From JAHEJJ01 sp965212205 (GTDB lineage: Bacteria > Bacteroidota > Bacteroidia > Flavobacteriales > Flavobacteriaceae): DNA of 64,000 bases. The notes under the pieces were generated by a model. That model was not told where the DNA came from and did not search any database. It saw nothing but the letters and a program-made list of their open reading frames with translations. Location: contig CBDBUX010000011.1 in NCBI GenBank assembly GCA_965212205.1, positions 372,001 through 436,000 on the forward strand. Reading direction: 5' to 3'. A program made the position numbers and the translations under genes. How positions within the stretch are numbered: position 1 is the first letter of the stretch; every line of letters starts with the position of its first letter. Below, one piece after another: positions 43,831 to 52,266 of this stretch.

Positions 43831-44748
43831 ATGAGGATTTTGATTACCGGGGCTACCGGTTTGGTGGGCAGGGATTTGGTGAAGCTTTGCGTAGAACAGC
43901 AAGTAGAAGTGCACTTCCTGAGTACAAGCAAGGAAAAGCTTAACAGCATTGAGGGTGCGCAGGGATTTTACTGGAATCCTGAAGAAGAGGAGATCGATTT
44001 GCGTTGTTTTGATGAGGTAACCGATATGGTAAACCTCGCAGGTGCCCCGATCGCCAGAAAATGGACCAATTCCTATAAGAAGAAGATCCTCAGTAGCCGT
44101 ATCCAAAGTTTAAAAACATTACAAAAGGGTTTGAATGCCTCTGGCAATGCTTCAATAAACACTTTTGTTTCGGCATCAGCCATCGGGATATATCCCGACT
44201 CGCCAAGTACTTTTTACACCGAAGAAGAACGGGCTAAAGCAGAAGGCTTTGCAGCCGAAGTTGTGAAAGATTGGGAAGCCGAAGCAGCTAATTTCAAAGG
44301 GCTGGTTTCTCAGCTTGCTATCCTTAGGATCGGCCTTGTATTATCAAGGCAGGGAGGGGCATTACCAGAATTTGCCCGTCCGGTTAAACTTTATGCCGGC
44401 GCGGCTTTTGGATCGGGTAATCAGTGGCAGTCCTGGATTCATATCCGTGATCTCAGCAGAATGATACATTTTATTTGCCAGAATCATCTTAATGGTGTTT
44501 TTAATGCCGTGGCACCAAATCCTGTTACCCAAATCAAACTTTTGAAAGAAGTGGCAAAGGTTCACGACCGTCCTTTAATCTTGCCTAATATTCCAAAACC
44601 GATATTGCGGCTCATAGTGGGTGAGATGAGCAGTATCATGTTATCTAGCCAAAGGGTGAGTAGTAAGAAAATAGAGTCTCAAGGCTTCGATTTTCAATAC
44701 CAGAATATATGCCGGGCATTAGTGGATATTTATCATACAGATTCCTGA
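43831..44748 (+). CDS. TIGR01777-family NAD-dependent epimerase/oxidoreductase
   Basis: ATG 43831 (MRILITGATGLVGRDLV). 305 residues: Rossmann GATGLVG (7-13), FYWNPEEEEID, VNLAGAPIARKWTNSYKKKI, SASAIGIYPDS, LRIGLVLSRQGGALP, and a C-terminal DUF1731 segment (LPNIPKPILRLIVGEMSSIMLSSQRVSSKKI). Homologues include E. coli YfcH and cell-division inhibitor SulA-annotated proteins; biochemical role unknown. Confidence 0.92.
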   Translation: MRILITGATGLVGRDLVKLCVEQQVEVHFLSTSKEKLNSIEGAQGFYWNPEEEEIDLRCFDEVTDMVNLAGAPIARKWTNSYKKKILSSRIQSLKTLQKGLNASGNASINTFVSASAIGIYPDSPSTFYTEEERAKAEGFAAEVVKDWEAEAANFKGLVSQLAILRIGLVLSRQGGALPEFARPVKLYAGAAFGSGNQWQSWIHIRDLSRMIHFICQNHLNGVFNAVAPNPVTQIKLLKEVAKVHDRPLILPNIPKPILRLIVGEMSSIMLSSQRVSSKKIESQGFDFQYQNICRALVDIYHTDS

Positions 44749-44848
44749 ATTACAGTACGATAGCCTTCGATAGTTTACAATCAAAAAGTTTTATGCGCAT
44801 TTAAATTATTCATTACTGCCTTAGGCGCTATGGATTTTAAGTGACATT

Positions 44849-44880
44849 TTGACATTTTTAAAGAAATGGCAGTACTTTTG
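44849..44880 (+). promoter_or_regulatory. Promoter of grpE-dnaJ
   Basis: TTG (44849-44851), 21 bases, TACTTTTG (44873-44880): exact consensus for the housekeeping sigma factor. No CIRCE-type repeat was seen, so heat control, if any, is by another route. Confidence 0.75.
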
Positions 44881-44915
44881 CCTTCCTAAATCGGAATATT
44901 ATCAAATGCTTCTTT

Positions 44916-45479
44916 ATGAGTAAAAAAAATAAAGTTGAGGAATTAGAGGATATAATGTCTGAAGCACAAAACTCAGATACGGAGGAGACCTCCCTCGATG
45001 ACCAAGCCGAGTCCATGCAGGAAGAAGAATCGAAGGAATCCATGTTAAAGGACGAATTGGCCAAAGAAAAAGACAAATTCTTAAGATTGTTCGCCGAATT
45101 TGAAAACTACAAGAAAAGAACATCTAAAGAACGAATGGACCTCTTTAAGACGGCGGGTCAGGAAGTGATGACTGCGTTATTGCCTGTCATTGACGACTTT
45201 GAACGGGCTTTAAAAGAACTCTCAAAATCAAAAGATACCGAGATGTTCAAAGGAATAGAACTTATCAATATCAAATTCAGAGAAGTTCTTAAATCAAAAG
45301 GGCTGGAGGAGATCAAGGTTAAATCGGGAGATGTTTTTGATGCTGAGGTACATGAAGCCATCACACAAATCCCGGCCCCGAATAAGAAATTAAAGGGCAA
45401 GATCATCGATGTGGTTGAAAAAGGCTTTAAACTAGGTGATAGAATCATCAGACACCCCAAGGTGGTTGTAGGTAATTAA
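44916..45479 (+). CDS. grpE: GrpE nucleotide exchange factor
   Basis: 187 residues: acidic, disordered N-terminus, long helix (EKDKFLRLFAEFENYKKRTSKERMDLFKTAGQ), four-helix part (VMTALLPVIDDFERALKEL) and the beta-wing with the C-terminal signature VFDAEVHEAITQIPA...GKIIDVVEKGFKLGDRIIRHPKVVVG. Works with DnaK and the adjacent DnaJ. 14 bases before dnaJ. Confidence 0.97.
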   Translation: MSKKNKVEELEDIMSEAQNSDTEETSLDDQAESMQEEESKESMLKDELAKEKDKFLRLFAEFENYKKRTSKERMDLFKTAGQEVMTALLPVIDDFERALKELSKSKDTEMFKGIELINIKFREVLKSKGLEEIKVKSGDVFDAEVHEAITQIPAPNKKLKGKIIDVVEKGFKLGDRIIRHPKVVVGN

Positions 45480-45493
45480 TTTGATTTAGGAAG

Positions 45494-46609
45494 ATGAAAC
45501 AGGATTTTTACGAAATACTTGGTGTTAGCAAAGATGCCTCGGCGGCCGAAATAAAAAAGGCATACCGGAAAAAGGCTATTCAATATCATCCTGACAAAAA
45601 TCCGGGCGACACTAAGGCCGAGGAAATGTTCAAGAAAGCAGCCGAGGCTTATGAGGTATTAAGTGATCCTGATAAAAAATCGAGATACGATCAATTTGGT
45701 CATGCGGCTTTCGAAGGAGGCGGATTTGGCTCTGGTGGTATGAATATGGAAGATATCTTTAGTCAGTTCGGAGATATTTTCGGCAGCGCCTTCGGTGGTG
45801 GTTTTGGTGGATTTGGCGGATTCGGAGGTGGTGCACAAAGGCGAATGAAAGGCGGAAATCTTCGTATAAGGGTTAAATTGACTCTCGAGGAAGTGGCTCA
45901 TGGAGTAGAGAAGAAAGTAAAAGTCAGGCGCAAAGTACAGGCCCCTGGGGTAACCTACAAAACCTGCTCGGCTTGTAACGGGGCCGGCCAGGTAACCAAG
46001 ATTACCAATACTATATTGGGCAGAATGCAAACCGCTACTACTTGTAGTAATTGTGGTGGTAGTGGACAGATGATAGACAAAAGACCATCTGAGGCCGATG
46101 CACAAGGATTGAAGGTCATGGAAGAAACGGTTTCGATCAAAATTCCACCGGGTGTTGAAGATGGTATGCAACTAAAGGTTTCCGGTAAAGGTAATGCCGC
46201 TCCCGGAAACGGCATTCCGGGCGATCTCCTGGTTGCCATCGAAACTCAGGAGCATCATTCCCTCAAAAGAGAAGGAGACAATCTGCACTACGATTTGTAT
46301 ATCAGTATTTCAGACGCCGTATTGGGTACTTCCAAGGAGATCGATACGGTTAATGGCAAGGTCCGTATAAAACTCGAGCCCGGTATTCAATCTGGCAAAA
46401 TCCTCCGATTAAGGGGGAAGGGTATCCATAGTATTCAGGGTTATGGTACAGGGGACTTACTGGTTCATGTTAATGTGTGGACGCCCAAAGAAATAAACAA
46501 AGAGCAACGCGAATTCTTTGAGAAAATGGCTGAATCGGAAAATTTTGAACCAAAACCGCAAAAATCCGATAAGTCGTTCTTTGAGAAGGTGAAAGACATG
46601 TTCTCTTAA
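45494..46609 (+). CDS. dnaJ: DnaJ co-chaperone with a reduced zinc domain
   Basis: 371 residues. J domain (residues 1-70) with HPD in IQYHPDKNPGD; Gly/Phe region (GFGGFGGFGGG). Only two of the four canonical CxxCxGxG motifs are present: CSACNGAG (~157) and CSNCGGSG (~182); the other two seem replaced. C-terminal substrate domains (VSIKIPPGVEDGMQLKVSGKGNAAPGNGIPGDLLV) and a charged tail. It should stimulate DnaK and may bind one zinc instead of two. Two-motif forms may be normal for flavobacteria; I could not check this. Confidence 0.95.
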   Translation: MKQDFYEILGVSKDASAAEIKKAYRKKAIQYHPDKNPGDTKAEEMFKKAAEAYEVLSDPDKKSRYDQFGHAAFEGGGFGSGGMNMEDIFSQFGDIFGSAFGGGFGGFGGFGGGAQRRMKGGNLRIRVKLTLEEVAHGVEKKVKVRRKVQAPGVTYKTCSACNGAGQVTKITNTILGRMQTATTCSNCGGSGQMIDKRPSEADAQGLKVMEETVSIKIPPGVEDGMQLKVSGKGNAAPGNGIPGDLLVAIETQEHHSLKREGDNLHYDLYISISDAVLGTSKEIDTVNGKVRIKLEPGIQSGKILRLRGKGIHSIQGYGTGDLLVHVNVWTPKEINKEQREFFEKMAESENFEPKPQKSDKSFFEKVKDMFS

Positions 46610-46638
46610 CAAAAAAGCCTCTTTTTAAATAAAAAACG

Positions 46639-46646
46639 TATATTTG
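46639..46646 (+). promoter_or_regulatory. -7 element of candidate small RNA
   Basis: TATATTTG just after dnaJ. No good TTG is found 19-21 bases upstream. Confidence 0.45.
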
Positions 46647-46651
46647 AGATA

Positions 46652-46734
46652 ATATTGGGGAACCAATATTAATTTTCTTTTTCATAGCAATTTTTTTCCC
46701 ATCCTTAATCTTTTTAAGGGTGGGTTTTGTTTTA
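46652..46734 (+). ncRNA. Candidate small RNA (~80 nt)
   Basis: Starts with a perfect 8-bp stem AATATTGG / CCAATATT capped by GGAA (a GNRA tetraloop; 46651-46670), then a pyrimidine-rich single strand (AATTTTCTTTTTCATAGC), then a terminator CCCATCCTT / AAGGGTGGG (46698-46724) followed by TTTTGTTTTA. Preceded by a consensus -7 element and with no credible coding frame. It could instead be an unusually structured dnaJ 3' end. No known RNA family recognised. Confidence 0.5.
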
Positions 46735-47009
46735 TTGGGCTTTGTTTAATCCCAAAATATCAAGACAAAATAAAAGCCATATTCCAAAGAACCATTCACC
46801 CAAAGTTGATATGAACAACCTTGTGCAGATCCATTCCGGAGCATTGCCCAAGGCGCTGATTTTTTTGTCTCAGATATAATTTTTTATGTTTTTGAATAAA
46901 TAGGAGTTATTTTGTACATCTAATTAAACTTCCGGCCGATAAAAAGTGCATTTTGGAATGAAATCATACCTTTTAGGTAGCAATTCGAACTTTATGAAAA
47001 CATACCGGT
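46735..47009 (+). other. Intergenic DNA before the ABC operon
   Basis: After the candidate small RNA a further weak inverted repeat TTGGG / CCCAA (46735-46756) appears. The remainder is AT-rich leader sequence of the ABC transporter operon with no supported gene; a TTATTTTG-like sequence near 46908 might be a -7 element. Confidence 0.4.
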
Positions 47010-47945
47010 ATGAGTAATATCCTGGAAGTCCATGAGGTGACTAAGCAATTCGGATTGAACTTTGCATTAAAAAATGTCTCGCTGGAAATTCCAAAGAACA
47101 GCATTTATGGAATCCTTGGTCCTAATGGTGCTGGAAAAACAACTCTTCTCAGAATAATCAATCAGATCACCTACCCGGACTCGGGAAAAGTAATTTTCGA
47201 TGGCGAAGAACTTAGACCACACCATGTGGCGCAAATCGGATATTTGCCCGAGGAAAGAGGACTGTATAAGAGCATGAAGGTGGGCGAACAAGCGCTTTAT
47301 TTGGCAAGACTTAAAGGGTTAAGCCGGAAAGATGCCAGAGACAGGCTAAAATATTGGTTTGAACGTTTCGAGATCGGAGATTGGTGGAATAGAAAGATAC
47401 AGGAACTCTCTAAAGGAATGGCGCAGAAGATCCAGTTTATCGTGACGATTTTGCACGAACCCAAGCTGCTGATCTTCGACGAACCCTTTAGCGGTTTTGA
47501 TCCCATCAATGCAAACATCATTAAGGAAGAAATCTTGGGGTTAAAAGAAAAAGGAACCTCTATTATCTTTTCTACCCATAGAATGGAATCTGTGGAAGAA
47601 CTATGCGAATATATCGCATTGTTAAACCGGGCTGAAAAAATCCTGGACGGCAGGCTTTCAGATATTAAAAAAGATTACAGAAAAAACTTGTACAAGGTGG
47701 TGTTAGAATCAGAAGCAAACCAGGTTCTATCGAAAGAATTGGAAGAATCGTTTCAAATTTCCTCACTCCATTATCAACAGCAAGAAAATATTCTTGAATT
47801 TACGGTCTACCTCCCACAGGCCAATACCGGCGATTTTTTAGCATTTCTCTCAACCCGTACCAATGTGAACAGCTTTGTAGAAACCGTACCATCGGCCAAT
47901 GATATTTTTATCCAGGCGGTCCAAAAAATGGAGGCTAATGAATAA
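47010..47945 (+). CDS. ABC transporter ATP-binding protein (NatA-like)
   Basis: 311 residues. Walker A GPNGAGKTT (~36-44), signature ELSKGMAQKIQF, Walker B LLIFDEPFSGFDP, H-loop STHRMESV. The ~70-residue C-terminal extension is typical of DUF4162-type NatA/ABC-2 exporters. Overlaps the permease gene by eight bases, so the two form one exporter. Substrate unknown (Na+, drug or lipid in known relatives). Confidence 0.93.
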   Translation: MSNILEVHEVTKQFGLNFALKNVSLEIPKNSIYGILGPNGAGKTTLLRIINQITYPDSGKVIFDGEELRPHHVAQIGYLPEERGLYKSMKVGEQALYLARLKGLSRKDARDRLKYWFERFEIGDWWNRKIQELSKGMAQKIQFIVTILHEPKLLIFDEPFSGFDPINANIIKEEILGLKEKGTSIIFSTHRMESVEELCEYIALLNRAEKILDGRLSDIKKDYRKNLYKVVLESEANQVLSKELEESFQISSLHYQQQENILEFTVYLPQANTGDFLAFLSTRTNVNSFVETVPSANDIFIQAVQKMEANE

Positions 47946-49275
47946 ATTGCCACTAATCATTCAGCGCGAATATCTTGCAAAGGTTCGCAATAAATCCTTT
48001 GTGATCATGACCTTCCTGAGCCCGATCCTGATTGTAGGGATGATCGTGTTAATCGCCTATCTGACCAAAGTCAACGATAGTGATAAAAAGCTTGTTGCTG
48101 TTCTTAATGAGAGTAGTTATTTCCAGGACGATTTCATGACCAATAACCGGATATCCTTCATTCCCTTCAGGAATCTTGAACTGAAAATTGCTAAAGATTC
48201 CACCGAACTTATGGGTTTTTCAGGCTTGCTGCACATTCCTGCGGAAGAGAACTTGCACAATACAGCACAGGATGCGGTATTTTATAGTAAGAACGCTCCC
48301 AATTCTATGGTTTTAGGGCATGTGGAAAATGTTTTTCAGGCAGCTCTTAGAAAAGAAAGACTCCAACAGCTTGGGGTAAGTGATGAACAATACGAATCGG
48401 TGAATGATCTATTTGAGATACAAACCTCTACCTATGGCGGCGAGATGAATCTTAAAGGGATCAACGAATTAAAGGCCTTTTTCGGAGGTGCTTTTGGTTA
48501 TCTGATCATGATGTTTATCATTATTTATGGTGGGTTTGTAATGCGCAGCGTGATCGAAGAAAAAACAAGCAGGATTATTGAGCTGATTATCTCTTCGGTA
48601 AAACCATTTCAACTGATGCTCGGAAAGATCATCGGTACATCTTTGGCAGGTCTTACCCAATTTTGTATTTGGATTATTTCGGCCTCACTTCTTCTGATCG
48701 TAGTACTGTTCTTTTTCGATATCGATACTTCCTTACTCGGCAGTCCAGGAGCAATGGGCCCCGAATCGCTGGGCTCAATGACTCCAACACCTCCCGATGT
48801 TAATGAATTACAACTCTACTTCGATGAAGTATTCCGGTTACCATGGCTGTTGCTCATCGTATTTTTCGTTATATATTTTATTTTGGGCTATCTCATTTAT
48901 AGCTCTATCTATGCTGCTATCGGAGCTGCCGTAGACAATGAGACCGATACACAACAATTTATTTTCCCCATCATTTTACCCCTTATGCTGGCGATCTATG
49001 TAGGTTTCTTTTCGGTTTTTAGCAATCCGCACGGGCCTATTGCCGTTGGCTTTTCACTTTTTCCGCTTACTTCACCCATCGTTATGCTTATGCGCCTACC
49101 TGGTGGCATCGGCGAAGCAGGTGTGCCGGTTTGGCAACTCCTGGTCTCACTCACTTTACTTATAGTTACATTTGTGGGAATCGTTTGGCTGGCCGCTAAA
49201 ATTTATAGGGTCGGAATTCTCATGTATGGCAAAAAGCCTTCATATAAAGAATTGTATAAATGGTTAAAATACTAG
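47938..49275 (+). CDS. ABC-2 type permease (NatB-like)
   Basis: ATG 47938 lies inside the last codons of the ATPase gene. 445 residues: TM1 (FVIMTFLSPILIVGMIVLIAYL), ~150-residue periplasmic domain, then five helices (FGYLIMMFIIIYGGFVMRSVIEEKTSRIIELIISSVKP is the hallmark coupling segment; LLIVFFVIYFILGYLIYSSIYAAIG; FPIILPLMLAIYVGFF). Exporter partner of the ATPase. Substrate unknown. Confidence 0.92.
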   Translation: MNKLPLIIQREYLAKVRNKSFVIMTFLSPILIVGMIVLIAYLTKVNDSDKKLVAVLNESSYFQDDFMTNNRISFIPFRNLELKIAKDSTELMGFSGLLHIPAEENLHNTAQDAVFYSKNAPNSMVLGHVENVFQAALRKERLQQLGVSDEQYESVNDLFEIQTSTYGGEMNLKGINELKAFFGGAFGYLIMMFIIIYGGFVMRSVIEEKTSRIIELIISSVKPFQLMLGKIIGTSLAGLTQFCIWIISASLLLIVVLFFFDIDTSLLGSPGAMGPESLGSMTPTPPDVNELQLYFDEVFRLPWLLLIVFFVIYFILGYLIYSSIYAAIGAAVDNETDTQQFIFPIILPLMLAIYVGFFSVFSNPHGPIAVGFSLFPLTSPIVMLMRLPGGIGEAGVPVWQLLVSLTLLIVTFVGIVWLAAKIYRVGILMYGKKPSYKELYKWLKY

Positions 49276-49277
49276 GC

Positions 49278-50213
49278 ATGACGTTCCAGGAAGACAGCAT
49301 GATCGAGGAGGTCCTTAAGGAAGATATATGGGAATCCATAAAGGTCTTTCTGAATCAGGGTCTACATATAGGTACCGGGGAAAAATCGATTCATATTACC
49401 ATTGGTCTTCTCCTGGCACTGGTAATCGCCTTCATGGTCACCAACCTGCTCTTAAAGTGGTTGAGATATTTTTTTACCCGTAAGCTGACCGGGGATGATA
49501 AATTAAAATTTATCAATGTCTTCAGGTTTATCAAATACTTTATTTACCTGGCTGTTGTATTACTAACCATGAGTACGGCAGGTATCGATATTACCCTATT
49601 AATAACTGCATCTGCAGTTCTCTTTGTAGGACTCGGACTTGCCCTACAGGATCTGTTTCAGGATGTAATTGGAGGTATCTATATCATACTGGACAAATCT
49701 TTACGAGTGGGTGACATCATCGAGTTGAATGGGAAAGTAGGTAAAGTTGTCGAAATAGAACTGCGCAGTACAAGGGCTCTAACCAGAGATGATAAGATCA
49801 TCATCGTACCTAATCACCTTTTTATAAGGGAAATTGTATATAACCATACCCAGAATCATAAAACCACCAGAGAGTTTGTTGCCGTTGGTGTGGCCTATGG
49901 GAGTGATGTGGAGTTGGTAACAGACATCTTATTAAACTGTACAAAGGAGGAATCGAAAGTGGCCAAAAATCCGGAACCTTTCGTGCTTTTTGATGATTTT
50001 GGCGATTCTGCTTTGCTTTTTTCGGTCCACTTTTTCACCACCGATAGCTTTCAAGCTCTTAAGATAAAAAGTCGAATTCGTTATGCGATCGACGCCCAGT
50101 TCAGGAAAAATGGAATCACTATTCCGTTTCCGCAGCGCGATGTTTATCTTTCACGGAAGGAGTCGTATCGCAATGATGAAACACTGGATCCTGAAGCGAA
50201 AATAAATACTTAA
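49278..50213 (+). CDS. Small-conductance mechanosensitive channel (MscS family)
   Basis: ATG 49278 is two bases past the permease stop; ATG 49260 inside the permease is the alternative. 311 residues: three helices (IHITIGLLLALVIAFMVTNLLL; FRFIKYFIYLAVVLLTM; TLLITASAVLFVGLGLALQDLFQDVIGG as pore helix), and the cytoplasmic beta domain with DKSLRVGDIIELNGKVGKVVEIELRSTR and IIVPNHLFIREIV. Protects from osmotic downshift. Part of the five-gene run. Confidence 0.93.
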   Translation: MTFQEDSMIEEVLKEDIWESIKVFLNQGLHIGTGEKSIHITIGLLLALVIAFMVTNLLLKWLRYFFTRKLTGDDKLKFINVFRFIKYFIYLAVVLLTMSTAGIDITLLITASAVLFVGLGLALQDLFQDVIGGIYIILDKSLRVGDIIELNGKVGKVVEIELRSTRALTRDDKIIIVPNHLFIREIVYNHTQNHKTTREFVAVGVAYGSDVELVTDILLNCTKEESKVAKNPEPFVLFDDFGDSALLFSVHFFTTDSFQALKIKSRIRYAIDAQFRKNGITIPFPQRDVYLSRKESYRNDETLDPEAKINT

Positions 50214-50216
50214 TCA

Positions 50217-51089
50217 ATGCCCAGAGGTATATTCACATTTTGTGTTCTTTTCCTGATAACCACTTTGGGCTATACACAAAGCACGGATATACTAAGAATA
50301 GAATATACTGCACTCCCCGATGGAGATGGCAATAACAGGCTCGACCGATACAAAGTACTTTTTAATGCCCCGATAAATGTAGGATCGGACCGATATTTAA
50401 TATTGGGTTCAGAATATAACAATATCAATATCCGGAGGAATTCTGATCTTCCATTCGACGACAGTGAGTTGAATCAGCTCCATATTGTAGATGTGAACAT
50501 CGGTTATATTTTTAAGATCAACCCCCGATGGCGTTTTATCGGTATCATTACTCCCAGATTGGCTTCTAATTTCACCAATGGTATCGAAGGGGGAGATTTC
50601 TTATTGAACGTTACCGCCACACTTTGGAAAGAACGAAAAGATATCGAAAAACCTTTCCGGTTGGTGTTGGGGCTCACCTATAACAGCACCACAGGACTCC
50701 CAGTACCCCTGCCCTTGATCAACTATTATAAAAGGTTTCATTTAAAATGGTCGTATGTTCTGGGAATTCCAAAATCTAACCTGAGATTTCACCTGTCGGA
50801 GAAACATAGCTTTATTTCGGCACTGTTTTTGGACGGGTATTTTGTAAATGTGCAAAACGACATTTTATTACCCGATGATACCCTGGGTTCGTCACTTTCC
50901 CTGTCTGCCGTTGTGGGTGCACTTGGGTATCAGTACAACATCAGCAGAGTAATCTCTTTCTATGGATGGGGTGGTTATACCCTGAGAGGAAGCAGTATTC
51001 TAAGGGACGATAAAAGAAAAAAAGTATTTATTATTAGCGACAAACCTGGTCCGTATATTAAAGCAGGTTTCAAAATTTCGATTTTTTAA
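50217..51089 (+). CDS. DUF6268-like outer-membrane barrel protein
   Basis: Signal peptide MPRGIFTFCVLFLITTLGYTQ. 290 residues of alternating strands (ILRIEYTALPDGDGNNRLDRY, YLILGSEYNNINI, IVDVNIGYIFKI, GIITPRLASNF, FLLNVTATLW, ending GPYIKAGFKISIF). Matches the look of DUF6268 barrels of Bacteroidota. Between MscS and the response regulator, 3 bases after one and 10 before the other. Function unknown. Confidence 0.8.
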   Translation: MPRGIFTFCVLFLITTLGYTQSTDILRIEYTALPDGDGNNRLDRYKVLFNAPINVGSDRYLILGSEYNNINIRRNSDLPFDDSELNQLHIVDVNIGYIFKINPRWRFIGIITPRLASNFTNGIEGGDFLLNVTATLWKERKDIEKPFRLVLGLTYNSTTGLPVPLPLINYYKRFHLKWSYVLGIPKSNLRFHLSEKHSFISALFLDGYFVNVQNDILLPDDTLGSSLSLSAVVGALGYQYNISRVISFYGWGGYTLRGSSILRDDKRKKVFIISDKPGPYIKAGFKISIF

Positions 51090-51099
51090 AACAAGGTGT

Positions 51100-52263
51100 A
51101 TGTCTAAAATATTAGTCATTGAAGATGAAGCAGCCATAAGGCGTGTATTGGTCAAAATACTATCTGAAGAGAGCGATCAATATCAGGTAGAGGAGGCGGC
51201 AGATGGTGCTTCGGGGCTGGGAATGATAAAGAAAAACGATTATGATCTGGCCTTATGCGATATCAAGATGCCCAAAATGGATGGGGTGGAGGTATTACAA
51301 GAGGCCAAGAAAATTAAACCGGAGATTCCTTTCATCATGATCTCCGGGCACGGAGACCTTGATACGGCAGTAAATACCATGAGACTAGGGGCATTTGACT
51401 ACATTTCCAAACCACCAGATCTTAACCGCTTGCTCACAACTGTTAGGAATGCACTGGATAAGAAAGAACTTATCGTTGAGAATAAAATACTCAAAAGAAA
51501 GGTAAGTAAGAACTACGAAATGGTGGGTGAGAGCAAGGAAATTAGCCAGATAAAGGAGATGATCGAAAAAGTTGCTCCTACCGATGCCAGGGTGTTGATC
51601 ACCGGCTCAAATGGAACAGGAAAAGAATTGGTTGCCCATTGGGTTCATGAGAAAAGCAGCAGGAATAAAGGACCATTTATTGAAGTGAACTGTGCGGCCA
51701 TACCCTCAGAATTGATCGAAAGCGAACTCTTCGGTCATGTTAAAGGAGCTTTTACCTCCGCGGTAAAAGATAGGGCCGGTAAATTTGAGACAGCCAATAA
51801 AGGAACAATTTTCCTCGATGAAATAGGCGACATGAGTTTGTCGGCTCAGGCCAAAGTACTACGCGCTTTGCAGGAAAATAAGATCTCAAGAGTGGGGTCA
51901 GATAAGGACATAAAAGTAGATGTTCGGGTTGTTGCTGCCACCAATAAGGACCTGCAAAAAGAAATCACTGAGGGAAGGTTCAGAGAGGATCTCTACCATC
52001 GCCTTGCTGTGATCCTGATACAGGTTCCTGCGTTGAATGAACGACGGGATGATATCCCGATTCTCATAGAACACTTCGTTTCCAAAATTGCCGGGGAGCA
52101 AGGTATTGCTCCGAAGAGTTTTAGTAAAAAGGCGGTTGAGTTATTAAAGAGCTATGACTGGACCGGTAATATCCGCGAATTGCGAAATGTAGTAGAGCGA
52201 CTGATTATTTTAGGTGGCAAGGAAGTCTCCGAAGACGACGTAAAATTATTTGCGAGCAAGTAA
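51100..52263 (+). CDS. Sigma-54-type response regulator lacking a DNA-binding domain
   Basis: 387 residues. REC domain (1-120) with phosphoacceptor Asp54 (LALCDIKMPKMDG) and K in YISKPPDL. AAA+ sigma-54 activator domain (~140-370): Walker A ITGSNGTGKE, the GAFTGA loop as GAFTSA (~216-221), Walker B GTIFLDEIGDM, R-finger region REDLYHRLAVILIQVPAL. The chain ends after RNVVERLIILGGKEVSEDDVKLFAS, so the Fis-type HTH of NtrC is absent. It may act from solution or via a partner. No adjacent kinase gene. Last of the 47010-52263 run. Confidence 0.93.
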   Translation: MSKILVIEDEAAIRRVLVKILSEESDQYQVEEAADGASGLGMIKKNDYDLALCDIKMPKMDGVEVLQEAKKIKPEIPFIMISGHGDLDTAVNTMRLGAFDYISKPPDLNRLLTTVRNALDKKELIVENKILKRKVSKNYEMVGESKEISQIKEMIEKVAPTDARVLITGSNGTGKELVAHWVHEKSSRNKGPFIEVNCAAIPSELIESELFGHVKGAFTSAVKDRAGKFETANKGTIFLDEIGDMSLSAQAKVLRALQENKISRVGSDKDIKVDVRVVAATNKDLQKEITEGRFREDLYHRLAVILIQVPALNERRDDIPILIEHFVSKIAGEQGIAPKSFSKKAVELLKSYDWTGNIRELRNVVERLIILGGKEVSEDDVKLFASK

Positions 52264-52266
52264 AGA

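Noticed and set aside
44749..44915. CIRCE or other heat-shock operator before grpE
   Set aside because: No TTAGCACTC-type inverted repeat is present; only the housekeeping promoter match is supported.
45659..46171. Minus-strand frame of 170 codons within dnaJ
   Set aside because: Shadow frame from Gly/Phe-rich codons of dnaJ; no start context or motif.
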